Source: Candidatus Falkowbacteria bacterium RIFOXYC2_FULL_48_21
GTDB taxonomy: Bacteria; Patescibacteriota; Patescibacteriia; UBA11705; JABHMO01
Direction of reading: 5' to 3'
NCBI GenBank assembly: GCA_001778275.1
Contig: MFGM01000013.1
Coordinates: forward strand, 12,433-23,564
DNA: 11,132 bases
Positions within the stretch are counted from its first letter, which is position 1, and each line of letters begins with the position of its first letter. Position numbers and translations under genes: made by a program. Of the stretch, positions 6,009 to 11,088 are shown one piece after another. The notes under the pieces were generated by a model. That model was not told the DNA's origin and made no database searches. It saw only the letters and a program-made list of their open reading frames with translations.

Positions 6009-6275
6009 ATGCCAACGACAAAACAGGCGGCCAAGGATTTGCGCAAGAGCATCAAAAAAGCGGCCGTCAACCTAGCCGTTAAAAGCGACATCAAAACCTT
6101 GCTCAAAAAAGCGCGCAAAGCGTTGGAGGCCAAGGATACGAAAGCCGAAACGCTGATCAAAGACTTGATAAAAAAATTGGACAAAGCGGCGCAAGCGAAA
6201 ATGATGAAAAAAAACACTGTGGCCCGCACCAAGTCGAGACTGATGAAAGCGTGGAATAAACTGAACAAAAAATAA
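6009..6275 (+). CDS. rpsT: 30S ribosomal protein bS20
   Basis: The protein binds 16S rRNA and is needed for assembly of the small subunit. The 88-aa sequence has the normal length and composition: almost wholly helical, Lys- and Ala-rich, with the family features MPTTKQAAKDLRKS at the N-terminus, a helical middle (KTLLKKARKALEAKD) and the C-terminal KNTVARTKSRLMKAWNKL (about residues 68-85), which matches the conserved N-AAR-KSRL block of S20. It has its own promoter 29 bases upstream and its own terminator, so it is monocistronic. There is no Shine-Dalgarno sequence before the ATG. Identification is firm. Confidence 0.96.
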   Translation: MPTTKQAAKDLRKSIKKAAVNLAVKSDIKTLLKKARKALEAKDTKAETLIKDLIKKLDKAAQAKMMKKNTVARTKSRLMKAWNKLNKK

Positions 6276-6286
6276 TTTTACCAATT

Positions 6287-6314
6287 AAAAACGTCCGTTG
6301 ATACGGGCGTTTTT
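6287..6314 (+). terminator. rpsT terminator
   Basis: AAAAACGTCCGT (6287-6298) pairs with ACGGGCGTTTTT (6303-6314) around TGAT, with one T-G wobble and five T at the end. It starts 11 bases after the rpsT stop codon. Confidence 0.9.
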
Positions 6315-6393
6315 GTTATTCAGCACCCGTGACGTTTCTCCTTCTCGTTGGCATTGTCGTTCGCCGCCTTGACGAGGAACAAAGGAAACAGTA

Positions 6394-6581
6394 ATGGGAA
6401 ATCAATTGCTCTGATTAACAAAATGAATCGTGCCAAAGTGATTTTGGAAGCCGGATGTCAAAAGTAGCGTATTCGGTGCGGTATCCATGATTCGTGCGCC
6501 TTTGTTACATGTACCTGTGGCTCGTGCGAACGAAACAGGATGATTGATGATGTGCTCAAGGAGATTTCACCGGACAATTAA
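6394..6581 (+). pseudogene. Decayed tandem copy of the 64-aa Cys/His-rich protein gene
   Basis: From 6399 to the TAA at 6579-6581 one frame reads a protein clearly related to the intact gene that follows: LINKMNRAKVILEA matches LIEKIDRAKLLLEQ, and TCTCGSCERNRMIDDVLKE matches KLCDCGAAEHNSLIGKIVRE. Two lesions are visible. A TAG at 6465-6467 interrupts the frame after residue GCQK, and the only well-placed ATG (6394, after AAAGGAAAC) is out of frame with the rest, as if one base was lost between it and 6399. The matching spacing of the motifs points to a tandem duplication followed by decay. Stop-codon readthrough is an alternative but would not fix the start. Its stop is 15 bases before the intact gene's ATG. 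Confidence 0.7.
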
Positions 6582-6596
6582 GGAGGAGTAGAGACG

Positions 6597-6791
6597 ATGG
6601 ACAAAGACACAGTCAAGCTCATCGAAAAGATCGACCGCGCCAAACTCCTGCTGGAACAGGCAAAAATTGGTCACCGTTCAAACTGTGATACCAAACTTTT
6701 TCCGGACGAAATGAAGCTGTGCGACTGCGGCGCAGCTGAGCACAACTCTTTAATCGGCAAAATTGTGCGTGAACTTTCGTTCGACAAGTAA
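6597..6791 (+). CDS. Small Cys/His-rich protein, putative metal-binding
   Basis: 64 aa with an N-terminal amphipathic helix (VKLIEKIDRAKLLLEQAK), then H26-RSN-C30 and C42-D-C44-G with H49 in EHN, and a C-terminal helix (SLIGKIVRELS). The pattern H-x3-C ... C-x-C-G-x3-H-N recalls small zinc-binding proteins seen in phages and mobile DNA; I know no established function. A very strong ribosome-binding site (AAGGAGG at 6581-6587) precedes the ATG. The gene directly follows a broken paralogue (6394-6581) and ends in a bidirectional terminator. The conserved Cys residues are largely kept in the broken copy as well, which supports a metal site. No promoter was convincing between the rpsT terminator and 6394. 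Confidence 0.8.
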   Translation: MDKDTVKLIEKIDRAKLLLEQAKIGHRSNCDTKLFPDEMKLCDCGAAEHNSLIGKIVRELSFDK

Positions 6792-6801
6792 ATCCAATCA
6801 A

Positions 6802-6837
6802 AAAAGCGCCTGCCTCTTTCGCGGCGCTTTTCTTTTT
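6802..6837. terminator. Bidirectional terminator between convergent genes
   Basis: AAAAGCGCC (6802-6810) pairs with GGCGCTTTT (6823-6831) around a 12-base loop. On the plus strand it is followed by a T-rich run to 6837; on the minus strand by TTTTTT (complement of the A bases at about 6800-6805). It can stop both the 64-aa gene and the converging trmB-like gene 1. Confidence 0.85.
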
Positions 6838-6890
6838 ATCAATTTGTCCCTCATGACTTTGGACTTTTACCTATCGACTTTTGACGTGCA

Positions 6891-6936
6891 CCCGCGCTAT
6901 TCGCGTCATTCGTGACTGCGCCCGCGTTATTCGTGT
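6891..6936. repeat. Degenerate direct repeat (CCCGCG-TATTCG words)
   Basis: CCCGCGCTATTCGCGT (6891-6906) and CCCGCGTTATTCGTGT (6921-6936) are 30 bases apart and differ at two positions; the intervening CATTCGTGACTGCG uses the same letters. Just left (6855-6886), GACTTT and GACTTTT words recur. The second unit ends at the stop codon of trmB-like gene 1. Confidence 0.55.
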
Positions 6937-7688
6937 TAGACCTGCTCCGCGATTCCCCACAGCGCGTGAAATAGGAGCCCGAGCGTGTGCGCGAAAAGCT
7001 TGTCCTTGATCACCAGCCAGTCGCTGTTGCCGGCAATGTAAACCATGTCGCGCGCCACCAGCACTTCACAAAGAAAGCCGAACTTGGCTTCCGGTAAAAA
7101 ACGCAGCTTGAACTTTTCTTCGTCCATGAAGGGCCGCACGCGCAGATCAATCACTTTGTTCCGACCGATGTAAAGGGCGCGAAACTTGCCTGTGGCGTCG
7201 ATTAAATTGCGAATGTGCGCCTTATTAATGTAGTCGTGAAACTCTTCATAGTTGAAAATGTTGTAAACCTCATCCGCGCGCAACTCTTCGATCTCGCGCC
7301 GCACCGCGGATAAGTCCTCCGGATTGTCGTACTTGTAAAAGCGCACGCTCGGCTTGTCTTTGGCCAGATTGTAAATGGACTCCAGCTCGGGCATGATTTT
7401 TTCCAGCATTTTTCGGCGCCGGCGGATCTCATTTTCTTTTTGTTCGTAAATGAATTTCAATTTCTCCGGTCGCTCGGCCACGTAAAAAATTTTACCGTTT
7501 TTTTCCGCCGCGCTCATGAGCCCGCGGCCGATTAAGTTTTTGATATGCGTGTACGCCGTGGTGCGATTGATTCCGGCTTTGACGGCCAGTTCTTGCACCG
7601 AAGCAAAGCCAAGTTGCAATGCGGACAAATAAACTTCAGCCTCTTTGTTTTCAAGGCCGATGGCGAGTAGTTCTTGCGTTAAGGCCAT
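6936..7688 (-). CDS. TrmB-family transcriptional regulator 1
   Basis: TrmB-type proteins bind DNA through an N-terminal winged helix and sense a ligand, often a sugar, through the C-terminal part. This 250-aa protein has the TrmB-type N-terminus: LLAIGLENKEAEVYLSALQLG, then a helix-turn-helix at about residues 28-57 (SVQELAVKAGINRTTAYTHI, followed by NLIGRGL) and a basic wing. Residues about 78-108 form a charged helix, probably a dimerisation coiled coil. The C-terminal 140 residues look like the divergent effector part found in other bacterial TrmB-like proteins; the ligand is unknown. There is no Shine-Dalgarno sequence (CTTTCCCT before ATG). Transcription likely starts near 7820, so the leader would contain the whole 7699-7807 inverted repeat. 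Monocistronic, ending towards the terminator at 6802-6837. Confidence 0.88.
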   Translation of the reverse strand: MALTQELLAIGLENKEAEVYLSALQLGFASVQELAVKAGINRTTAYTHIKNLIGRGLMSAAEKNGKIFYVAERPEKLKFIYEQKENEIRRRRKMLEKIMPELESIYNLAKDKPSVRFYKYDNPEDLSAVRREIEELRADEVYNIFNYEEFHDYINKAHIRNLIDATGKFRALYIGRNKVIDLRVRPFMDEEKFKLRFLPEAKFGFLCEVLVARDMVYIAGNSDWLVIKDKLFAHTLGLLFHALWGIAEQV

Positions 7689-7698
7689 AGGGAAAGTG

Positions 7699-7807
7699 AG
7701 GCGCTACAAGATTACAAGATATACAAGATAACCGCAGTTGAAATCCATGTAGCATTATTAGTAACTATCTGTATATCTGTAAAGTATCTTGTAATCTTGT
7801 AGCGCCT
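7699..7807. repeat. Inverted-repeat spacer C: perfect 23-bp arms, ACAAGAT words
   Basis: AGGCGCTACAAGATTACAAG plus ATA (7699-7721) is the exact complement of 7785-7807. Further inward, TACAAGATA and ATATCTGTA words continue the match imperfectly. The inner arm end is 10 bases from the start of trmB-like gene 1 and the whole element lies within its predicted 5' leader, so the RNA could fold into a hairpin of 23 bp or more close to the start codon. Confidence 0.9.
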
Positions 7808-7826
7808 TCAATGAAAATACCTTTTT

Positions 7827-7856
7827 ATTATATCAGAACCGCAACCAAGATGTTAG
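7827..7856 (-). promoter_or_regulatory. Extended -10 promoter of trmB-like gene 1
   Basis: Minus strand: TGA followed by a perfect TATAAT (7832-7827); the -35 at 18 bp is CTAACA (7856-7851), four of six matches. Predicted start about 7820, leader about 130 nt. Confidence 0.6.
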
Positions 7857-7882
7857 AGGAAACTGACAAAAACGAGCAAAAA

Positions 7883-7992
7883 TTATCCACAGAAAGCTAT
7901 GACAGAAAGGAGTATAAAGTCAAAATTTTGTTTGCTTTTCATGTTTAAAAATGTTGTAGTGCTCTGGCGTTTTGGCATAAAATTTTTCCACA
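7883..7992. other. AT-rich stretch with two DnaA-box-like sites
   Basis: TTATCCACA (7883-7891) equals the consensus DnaA box and TTTTCCACA (7984-7992) fits the relaxed form TTWTNCACA; both are in the same orientation, 101 bases apart, in an AT-rich gap (7808-8034) between divergent promoters. Two boxes alone do not make an origin; dnaA, dnaN, rpmH and rnpA are not in the window. Confidence 0.25.
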
Positions 7993-8022
7993 AAAACTAT
8001 TCCTTGTTAAATAAAAAGTTCA

Positions 8023-8028
8023 TATAAT
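8023..8028 (+). promoter_or_regulatory. -10 element (TATAAT) for the 113-aa gene
   Basis: A perfect TATAAT at 8023-8028 with only a weak -35 (TTCCTT at 17 bp). Start predicted near 8035, giving a leader of about 70 nt that includes a small GGCCA/TGGCC hairpin at about 8060-8072. Confidence 0.5.
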
Positions 8029-8103
8029 AACATTGTGAGTTGTATTCTTTGTCAGGCAGGCCATGGTGGCCGGCGCCGATGTTCAAAGGAGGAAAAAAAG
8101 AAC

Positions 8104-8445
8104 ATGGCGAAAATCAGCAGCAGCATGCAGTCAGTCCAAACGATTCTGTGGTCTCTGTTCTATTCGCAGGTTTATTATGATGAGGAGCAGCAAAAATTGC
8201 AGGTTGGGCCGGGCGGACTCGCGGATGGAGATTCGTTGCGCCATCCGTTGAACGAAACAGAACGATTGCAAAAGATGCAAAATGGACCGGGCGGGTTGTG
8301 TAACAAAGTGGTGCCGACAAATTCACCGGCTGAAACCGTTGAGTTGATAGCGGCCGCAATGGTGGGGGATGAAATTTTCCGACAAAAGGCGCAGGCCGCG
8401 TTTGATGAAGGGCAAGAAAAAGAAGAAGACAAGTTTGCCGCTTGA
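8104..8445 (+). CDS. Unknown 113-aa protein with duplicated QK-x-Q-x-GPGGL motif
   Basis: Begins MAKISSSMQSVQTILWSLFY. The start at 8104 is preferred because AAGGAGG (8086-8092) lies 11 bases upstream; an in-frame GTG at 8035 coincides with the predicted transcription start and has no ribosome-binding site. Residues 30-39 (QKLQVGPGGL) and 56-65 (QKMQNGPGGL) are an internal repeat with a 26-residue period, each after a Glu/Gln-rich helix. The N-terminus is mildly hydrophobic (about residues 11-24) but not a clear membrane segment. The C-terminal part is helical and ends in a charged tail (EGQEKEEDKFAA). I recognise no family. Monocistronic with its own -10 element and terminator. Confidence 0.78.
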   Translation: MAKISSSMQSVQTILWSLFYSQVYYDEEQQKLQVGPGGLADGDSLRHPLNETERLQKMQNGPGGLCNKVVPTNSPAETVELIAAAMVGDEIFRQKAQAAFDEGQEKEEDKFAA

Positions 8446-8456
8446 AATTTCACGCT

Positions 8457-8487
8457 ACAGGCACTCACCGCGTTGAGGGCCTGTTTT
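8457..8487 (+). terminator. Terminator of the 113-aa gene
   Basis: ACAGGCACTCA (8457-8467) pairs with TGAGGGCCTGT (8474-8484) with one A-G mismatch, loop CCGCGT, followed by TTTT and a further T-rich stretch. Starts 12 bases after the stop codon. Confidence 0.82.
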
Positions 8488-8512
8488 CGTTTGGAAAATA
8501 GAAATAGAAAAT

Positions 8513-8579
8513 TAGAAATTAGGGTTGGCTTATAAGGTTAATCGCAATAATTAAACATATTAGCCAACCCTAATTTCTA
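8513..8579. repeat. Inverted-repeat spacer D: perfect 18-bp arms, AAATTAG words
   Basis: TAGAAATTAGGGTTGGCT (8513-8530) is the exact complement of 8562-8579. Outside the arms, AGAAA words continue on both sides (8498-8512 and 8580-8589) and pair imperfectly. It lies between two terminators of convergent genes and is unlikely to be part of either transcript. Confidence 0.9.
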
Positions 8580-8591
8580 GTTTCTCATTAC

Positions 8592-8623
8592 AAAAAAGAC
8601 CCGGCGCAATGCGCGCGAGTCTT
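8592..8623 (-). terminator. Terminator of the 8634-9382 operon
   Basis: On the minus strand AAGACTCG-CGC pairs with GCGCCGGGTCTT (one wobble and one bulge) and is followed by TTTTTT (complement of the A bases at 8592-8597). It begins about 11 bases after the stop codon at 8636-8634. Confidence 0.8.
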
Positions 8624-8633
8624 GTGTTGTGTT

Positions 8634-8936
8634 TTAGCGAGTTTCGAGATTGCGGATCAATTCCGCCAGCCGCATCTTGATCGAGCGCGGCATCCTGTTC
8701 GGTTCCATGTCCGCGAACTGCCGTAGTTTGTCGATCGACGCCGGAATGAAGTCCTTGCTGAAATGCGACATCTCGAGCGCATTGGACAAAACGCTCACCT
8801 TGGTGAAGATGTGGTCATCAAACGTTTCACGTCGCTGGAGTCTGGGCGAGTGGAGCATCTCCTCCGCCGCCTCCACCAGCAACCGGAAACAGATTTCGTG
8901 GGTGTTGTTTTTTGGATCTTTCTTGTTTTCCTTCAT
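8634..8936 (-). CDS. Unknown 100-aa helical protein, second of an overlapping pair
   Basis: Starts MKENKKDPKNNTHEICFRLL at 8936. An in-frame ATG eight codons upstream is less likely, because AAGGAGGG (complement of 8941-8948) is correctly placed for 8936. The ATG overlaps the stop of the upstream gene as ATGA, the usual sign of translational coupling. The N-terminal dozen residues are polar and probably disordered; the rest is helical (LLVEAAEEMLHSP, SVLSNALEMSHFS, MRLAELIRNLE). There is one Cys, and no membrane segment or known motif. The pair shares the promoter at 9415-9443 and the terminator at 8592-8623. A complex with the upstream product is plausible from the coupling but not shown. 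Confidence 0.78.
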   Translation of the reverse strand: MKENKKDPKNNTHEICFRLLVEAAEEMLHSPRLQRRETFDDHIFTKVSVLSNALEMSHFSKDFIPASIDKLRQFADMEPNRMPRSIKMRLAELIRNLETR

Positions 8937-9382
8937 TGTTCCCTCCTTAGTGTCAAACAAAGTCCTTCTTCTTCGGCGATGCCTTCAAGCTCCGGGAATA
9001 GAATAACGTTATAATGGCCGCCGAAAGTATTGATGTATAACTGGAGGCGCTGGTCAATCTCGTGAAAAAGATTTTTCAATTCTTCATTTACTTTGCTGAT
9101 CAAGTCCTCTGGGGGAATTGTGCACGTTATCATCAATCGTATCGACGCGGCGTTGACCGTTTCAGCGATTGGTATGGACAGCGTTACTTTTTTCGGTTTA
9201 AACATGGGGTCAAGGCGTTGTCCTATCCTTGCCGCAAATTCGGTGGCAATCAGCTTGGCCACAGCCTCCGCAAGCGAGTTGAGCAACTCTTGTCTTTGAT
9301 CAAATTCGTCGAAATGCCCCTTGATTAATCGTTGGATTTGCTGTCTGTCCGTCAATCCTTGAGTTGCGTCTTTTTCGCTCAT
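8933..9382 (-). CDS. Unknown 149-aa protein, first of an overlapping pair
   Basis: Starts MSEKDATQGLTDRQQIQRL at 9382; AAAGGAGGG (complement of 9386-9394) is directly upstream, while the longer in-frame start 14 codons earlier has no site. Residues about 10-60 form a charged helical region (FDEFDQRQELLNSLAEAVAK). Then comes a beta-like stretch (KKVTLSIPIAETVNAASIRL, about 67-86), a second helix (ISKVNEELKNLFHEIDQRLQ) and a short beta-rich end (HYNVILFPELEGI). No signal peptide or known motif is seen. Its stop overlaps the start of the 100-aa gene. The promoter overlaps the end of rnhB, so it is transcribed separately from, or in addition to, readthrough from the trmB2-rnhB operon, for which no terminator is visible. 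Confidence 0.78.
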   Translation of the reverse strand: MSEKDATQGLTDRQQIQRLIKGHFDEFDQRQELLNSLAEAVAKLIATEFAARIGQRLDPMFKPKKVTLSIPIAETVNAASIRLMITCTIPPEDLISKVNEELKNLFHEIDQRLQLYINTFGGHYNVILFPELEGIAEEEGLCLTLRREQ

Positions 9383-9414
9383 GTGCCCTCCTTTGTGAAT
9401 GGATAGCTGAAAAA

Positions 9415-9443
9415 AGCTTAGCAAGCCACATGATTCTTGTCAA
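9415..9443 (-). promoter_or_regulatory. Promoter of the 8634-9382 pair, overlapping the rnhB stop
   Basis: Minus strand: TTGACA (9443-9438), 17 bp, TAAGCT (9420-9415) preceded by TGC. The same TG-N-TAARYT form as at 5204, 5902 and, with a 16-bp spacer, 75. Confidence 0.6.
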
Positions 9444-10081
9444 TGCCGTCGCATCGATTCGCCTTCATCTTTCCAGGGTAATTTCGGCTTCAGCGGCGCA
9501 AACGATCGGCGATGAATATCGCACGGACCAAACCGTGCAATGCGCGCAAGATGAAGTTTCGTGCCATAACCCTTGTGTTGATCAAAGCCGTAATCCGGGT
9601 AACGGCGATGAAACGCCTCCATCATGCGATCGCGAAAAACCTTGGCAATGATTGACGCGGCGGCTACGGAAATGATTTTTGCATCACCGTCAATAATCAG
9701 CTCAAAGGACGTTTCAAAATAAAGTTTGGCCATGTAATCGGAAAGAATATAATTCGGTTTGATCGGCAAATGTTTCCATGCGCGCTTCATGGCGATTTTG
9801 TTGGCAAAGCTTAGTCCATGCTTGTCAATTTCATAACTTGACGCCACGCCCACCGCCCAGCACCGCGCCCCGTGAACAATTTGTTCGTACGCTTTCAACC
9901 GTTTCGCGCCTTTGAGCAACTTTGAATCATTGATCAAATCAAAAAAATCATTCTTGGTCGGATCAAGAATCACCGCGCCCGCCACGAGCGGCCCGGCGAG
10001 AGGGCCGCGGCCGGCTTCGTCAATCCCGCAAATAAAATGAAAGCCACGTGTGATTAGATTTTGTTCGTAGGAATAGTCCAT
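9440..10081 (-). CDS. rnhB: Ribonuclease HII
   Basis: Ribonuclease HII cuts the RNA strand of RNA-DNA hybrids and nicks at single ribonucleotides in DNA, the first step of ribonucleotide excision repair. The 213-aa length is normal. The catalytic acidic residues are all present: D21 and E22 in GIDEAGRGPLAG, D133 in DGDAK and D151 in FRDRMM, with AAASIIAKV between the last two. The conserved YGFDQHKGYGT block is at residues 164-174. It follows trmB-like gene 2 by eight bases with a weak, closely spaced site (AAGAAGG), so it is almost surely co-transcribed with it. An in-frame ATG four codons before the stop leaves no doubt about the end (ESMRRH). Nothing unusual was seen in the active site. 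Confidence 0.96.
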   Translation of the reverse strand: MDYSYEQNLITRGFHFICGIDEAGRGPLAGPLVAGAVILDPTKNDFFDLINDSKLLKGAKRLKAYEQIVHGARCWAVGVASSYEIDKHGLSFANKIAMKRAWKHLPIKPNYILSDYMAKLYFETSFELIIDGDAKIISVAAASIIAKVFRDRMMEAFHRRYPDYGFDQHKGYGTKLHLARIARFGPCDIHRRSFAPLKPKLPWKDEGESMRRH

Positions 10082-10089
10082 ATCCTTCT

Positions 10090-10884
10090 TTATTTATCAT
10101 ACTTTCCGCTCGCAGACACTCCCGCTTGCCACGCCAATGCATGCAATCCCTTTAAAAGATTCGCCAAGGCTGTACTTTCAATAACTACTCCCATTTCTGT
10201 TGGTTTATGAAGCGCCATCACCACTTTATTTTCGTAGATATTAATTTCGCCGCCAAATTCTTCAATCCCGGGTAATTGCTCGCGCTTTATCCAACGGTAT
10301 TCCGTGTACTTGAACGAGCCCTGGTAATGCTTCATCCACTCGCGTCCGGCCGGCGTGTCAAGCAGTAAAAACTTTTCGTGAATTTTTCTTTTACCGCGTT
10401 CGCGATTATAATTTTCTCCCCAGCCTTTGAACTCCGTCTGCGCCCAGCCCTCCGCGTCAAGAATGGAAAGAATTTCCGTTTTTGATTCCAATGTTTCATC
10501 GAAAATACGCTTCACTCCTTCCACTCCTTGCTGATATCGAATAGTCGGCTTCTCTGCCACTTTAAACAATGAAATCAATTCCGGCAAGCCGTCTTCCACG
10601 TCTTTGAGCTTGCGCTCCCACGCGTTCTTCTTGTTCTTCACGAACTGCAACAGACGTTGCGGATGTTCCGCCGTAAACACGCGTCGCGCGCCGGCGCTCG
10701 CGCTTTCGTCCACCAGTCCGTAAACGCCAAGTTTCTGCAAAATATGATAACCCAGCGTGCGCGTGATGGCCGCTTTTTTCGTTATCTCGCTCACGGTGGA
10801 CGGTCCGAGTTGAAGAAGCGCCAGATAAACTTTGGTTTCGGTTTCGTCGAGGCCGGATTTGGTTAGTAATTCTTGGAGGGGCAT
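10090..10884 (-). CDS. TrmB-family transcriptional regulator 2
   Basis: 264 aa, with the same plan as the protein at 6936-7688. The N-terminal winged helix begins LLTKSGLDETETKVYLALLQ, with a helix-turn-helix at about residues 28-57 (STVSEITKKAAITRTLGYHI) and a wing with ARRVFTAEHP. A charged linker helix follows (about 80-105), then the IRYQQGVEGVKRIFDE segment (about 114-129), which resembles the start of the effector domain in many TrmB-like bacterial proteins that also resemble phospholipase D-type folds. The C-terminal half is GGEINIYENKVVMALHKPTE-like beta sequence. The ligand and targets are unknown. No Shine-Dalgarno sequence precedes the ATG. It heads an operon with rnhB and is read from a strong promoter through an unusually structured leader (10885 to about 11053). 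Confidence 0.88.
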   Translation of the reverse strand: MPLQELLTKSGLDETETKVYLALLQLGPSTVSEITKKAAITRTLGYHILQKLGVYGLVDESASAGARRVFTAEHPQRLLQFVKNKKNAWERKLKDVEDGLPELISLFKVAEKPTIRYQQGVEGVKRIFDETLESKTEILSILDAEGWAQTEFKGWGENYNRERGKRKIHEKFLLLDTPAGREWMKHYQGSFKYTEYRWIKREQLPGIEEFGGEINIYENKVVMALHKPTEMGVVIESTALANLLKGLHALAWQAGVSASGKYDK

Positions 10885-10940
10885 AGCGAATTAAGAGAAT
10901 TAAGCGAATTGAGAAGAGAATGAGAATTGAGCGAATTGAA
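10885..10940. repeat. Degenerate tandem repeat of GCGAATTAA/GAGAATTAA words
   Basis: AGCGAATTA, AGAGAATTA, AGCGAATTG, AGAAGAGAATG, AGAATTG and AGCGAATTG follow each other directly before the start of trmB-like gene 2. Unlike spacers A to D there is no inverted partner in the window. On the transcript it is a U/C-rich leader end with no ribosome-binding site. Confidence 0.7.
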
Positions 10941-10952
10941 CAGTTCCGCGAC

Positions 10953-11051
10953 CTGATAATCAGATAACCATCACAGTCAGCCCCGCTCGCGGGGCTTTGC
11001 TGATTAGCCTGGCCGTTGCACGGCCAGGCGCCCCGGGCAAAGTGCTTGCCC
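10953..11051 (-). ncRNA. Structured 5' leader or small RNA upstream of trmB-like gene 2
   Basis: Reading the minus strand from the predicted start near 11053: hairpin GGGCAA-GCACT-TTGCCC (11051-11035), a perfect 10-bp hairpin GCCTGGCCGT-GCA-ACGGCCAGGC (11029-11007), hairpin AGCCCCG-CGAG-CGGGGCT (10996-10979), and the palindrome CTGAT-T-ATCAG (10963-10953). TCAGCAAAG between hairpins two and three could compete for pairing with the right arm of hairpin three. I do not match it to a known riboswitch class. On the plus strand the third hairpin is followed by only TTT, so it is a poor terminator. Confidence 0.45.
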
Positions 11052-11059
11052 TCTTCCCA

Positions 11060-11088
11060 ATAATATCACGACAGCCGAATTGTGTCAA
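11060..11088 (-). promoter_or_regulatory. Near-consensus promoter of the trmB2-rnhB operon
   Basis: Minus strand: TTGACA (11088-11083), 17 bp, TATTAT (11065-11060) preceded by TGA. Eleven of twelve positions match and an extended -10 is present. Start predicted near 11053, leader about 165 nt. Confidence 0.82.

Noticed and set aside
6394..6581. Recoded TAG in the first copy of the small Cys/His gene
   Set aside because: No other gene in the window has an internal TAG, and the start codon is also out of frame, so decay is simpler.
8035..8103. GTG start at 8035 for the 113-aa gene (adds a CxxC segment)
   Set aside because: It coincides with the expected transcription start and has no ribosome-binding site; ATG at 8104 has AAGGAGG.
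10979..10996. AGCCCCG-CTCG-CGGGGCT as a plus-strand terminator
   Set aside because: Only three T follow and no plus-strand gene lies upstream; it fits better as part of the minus-strand leader.
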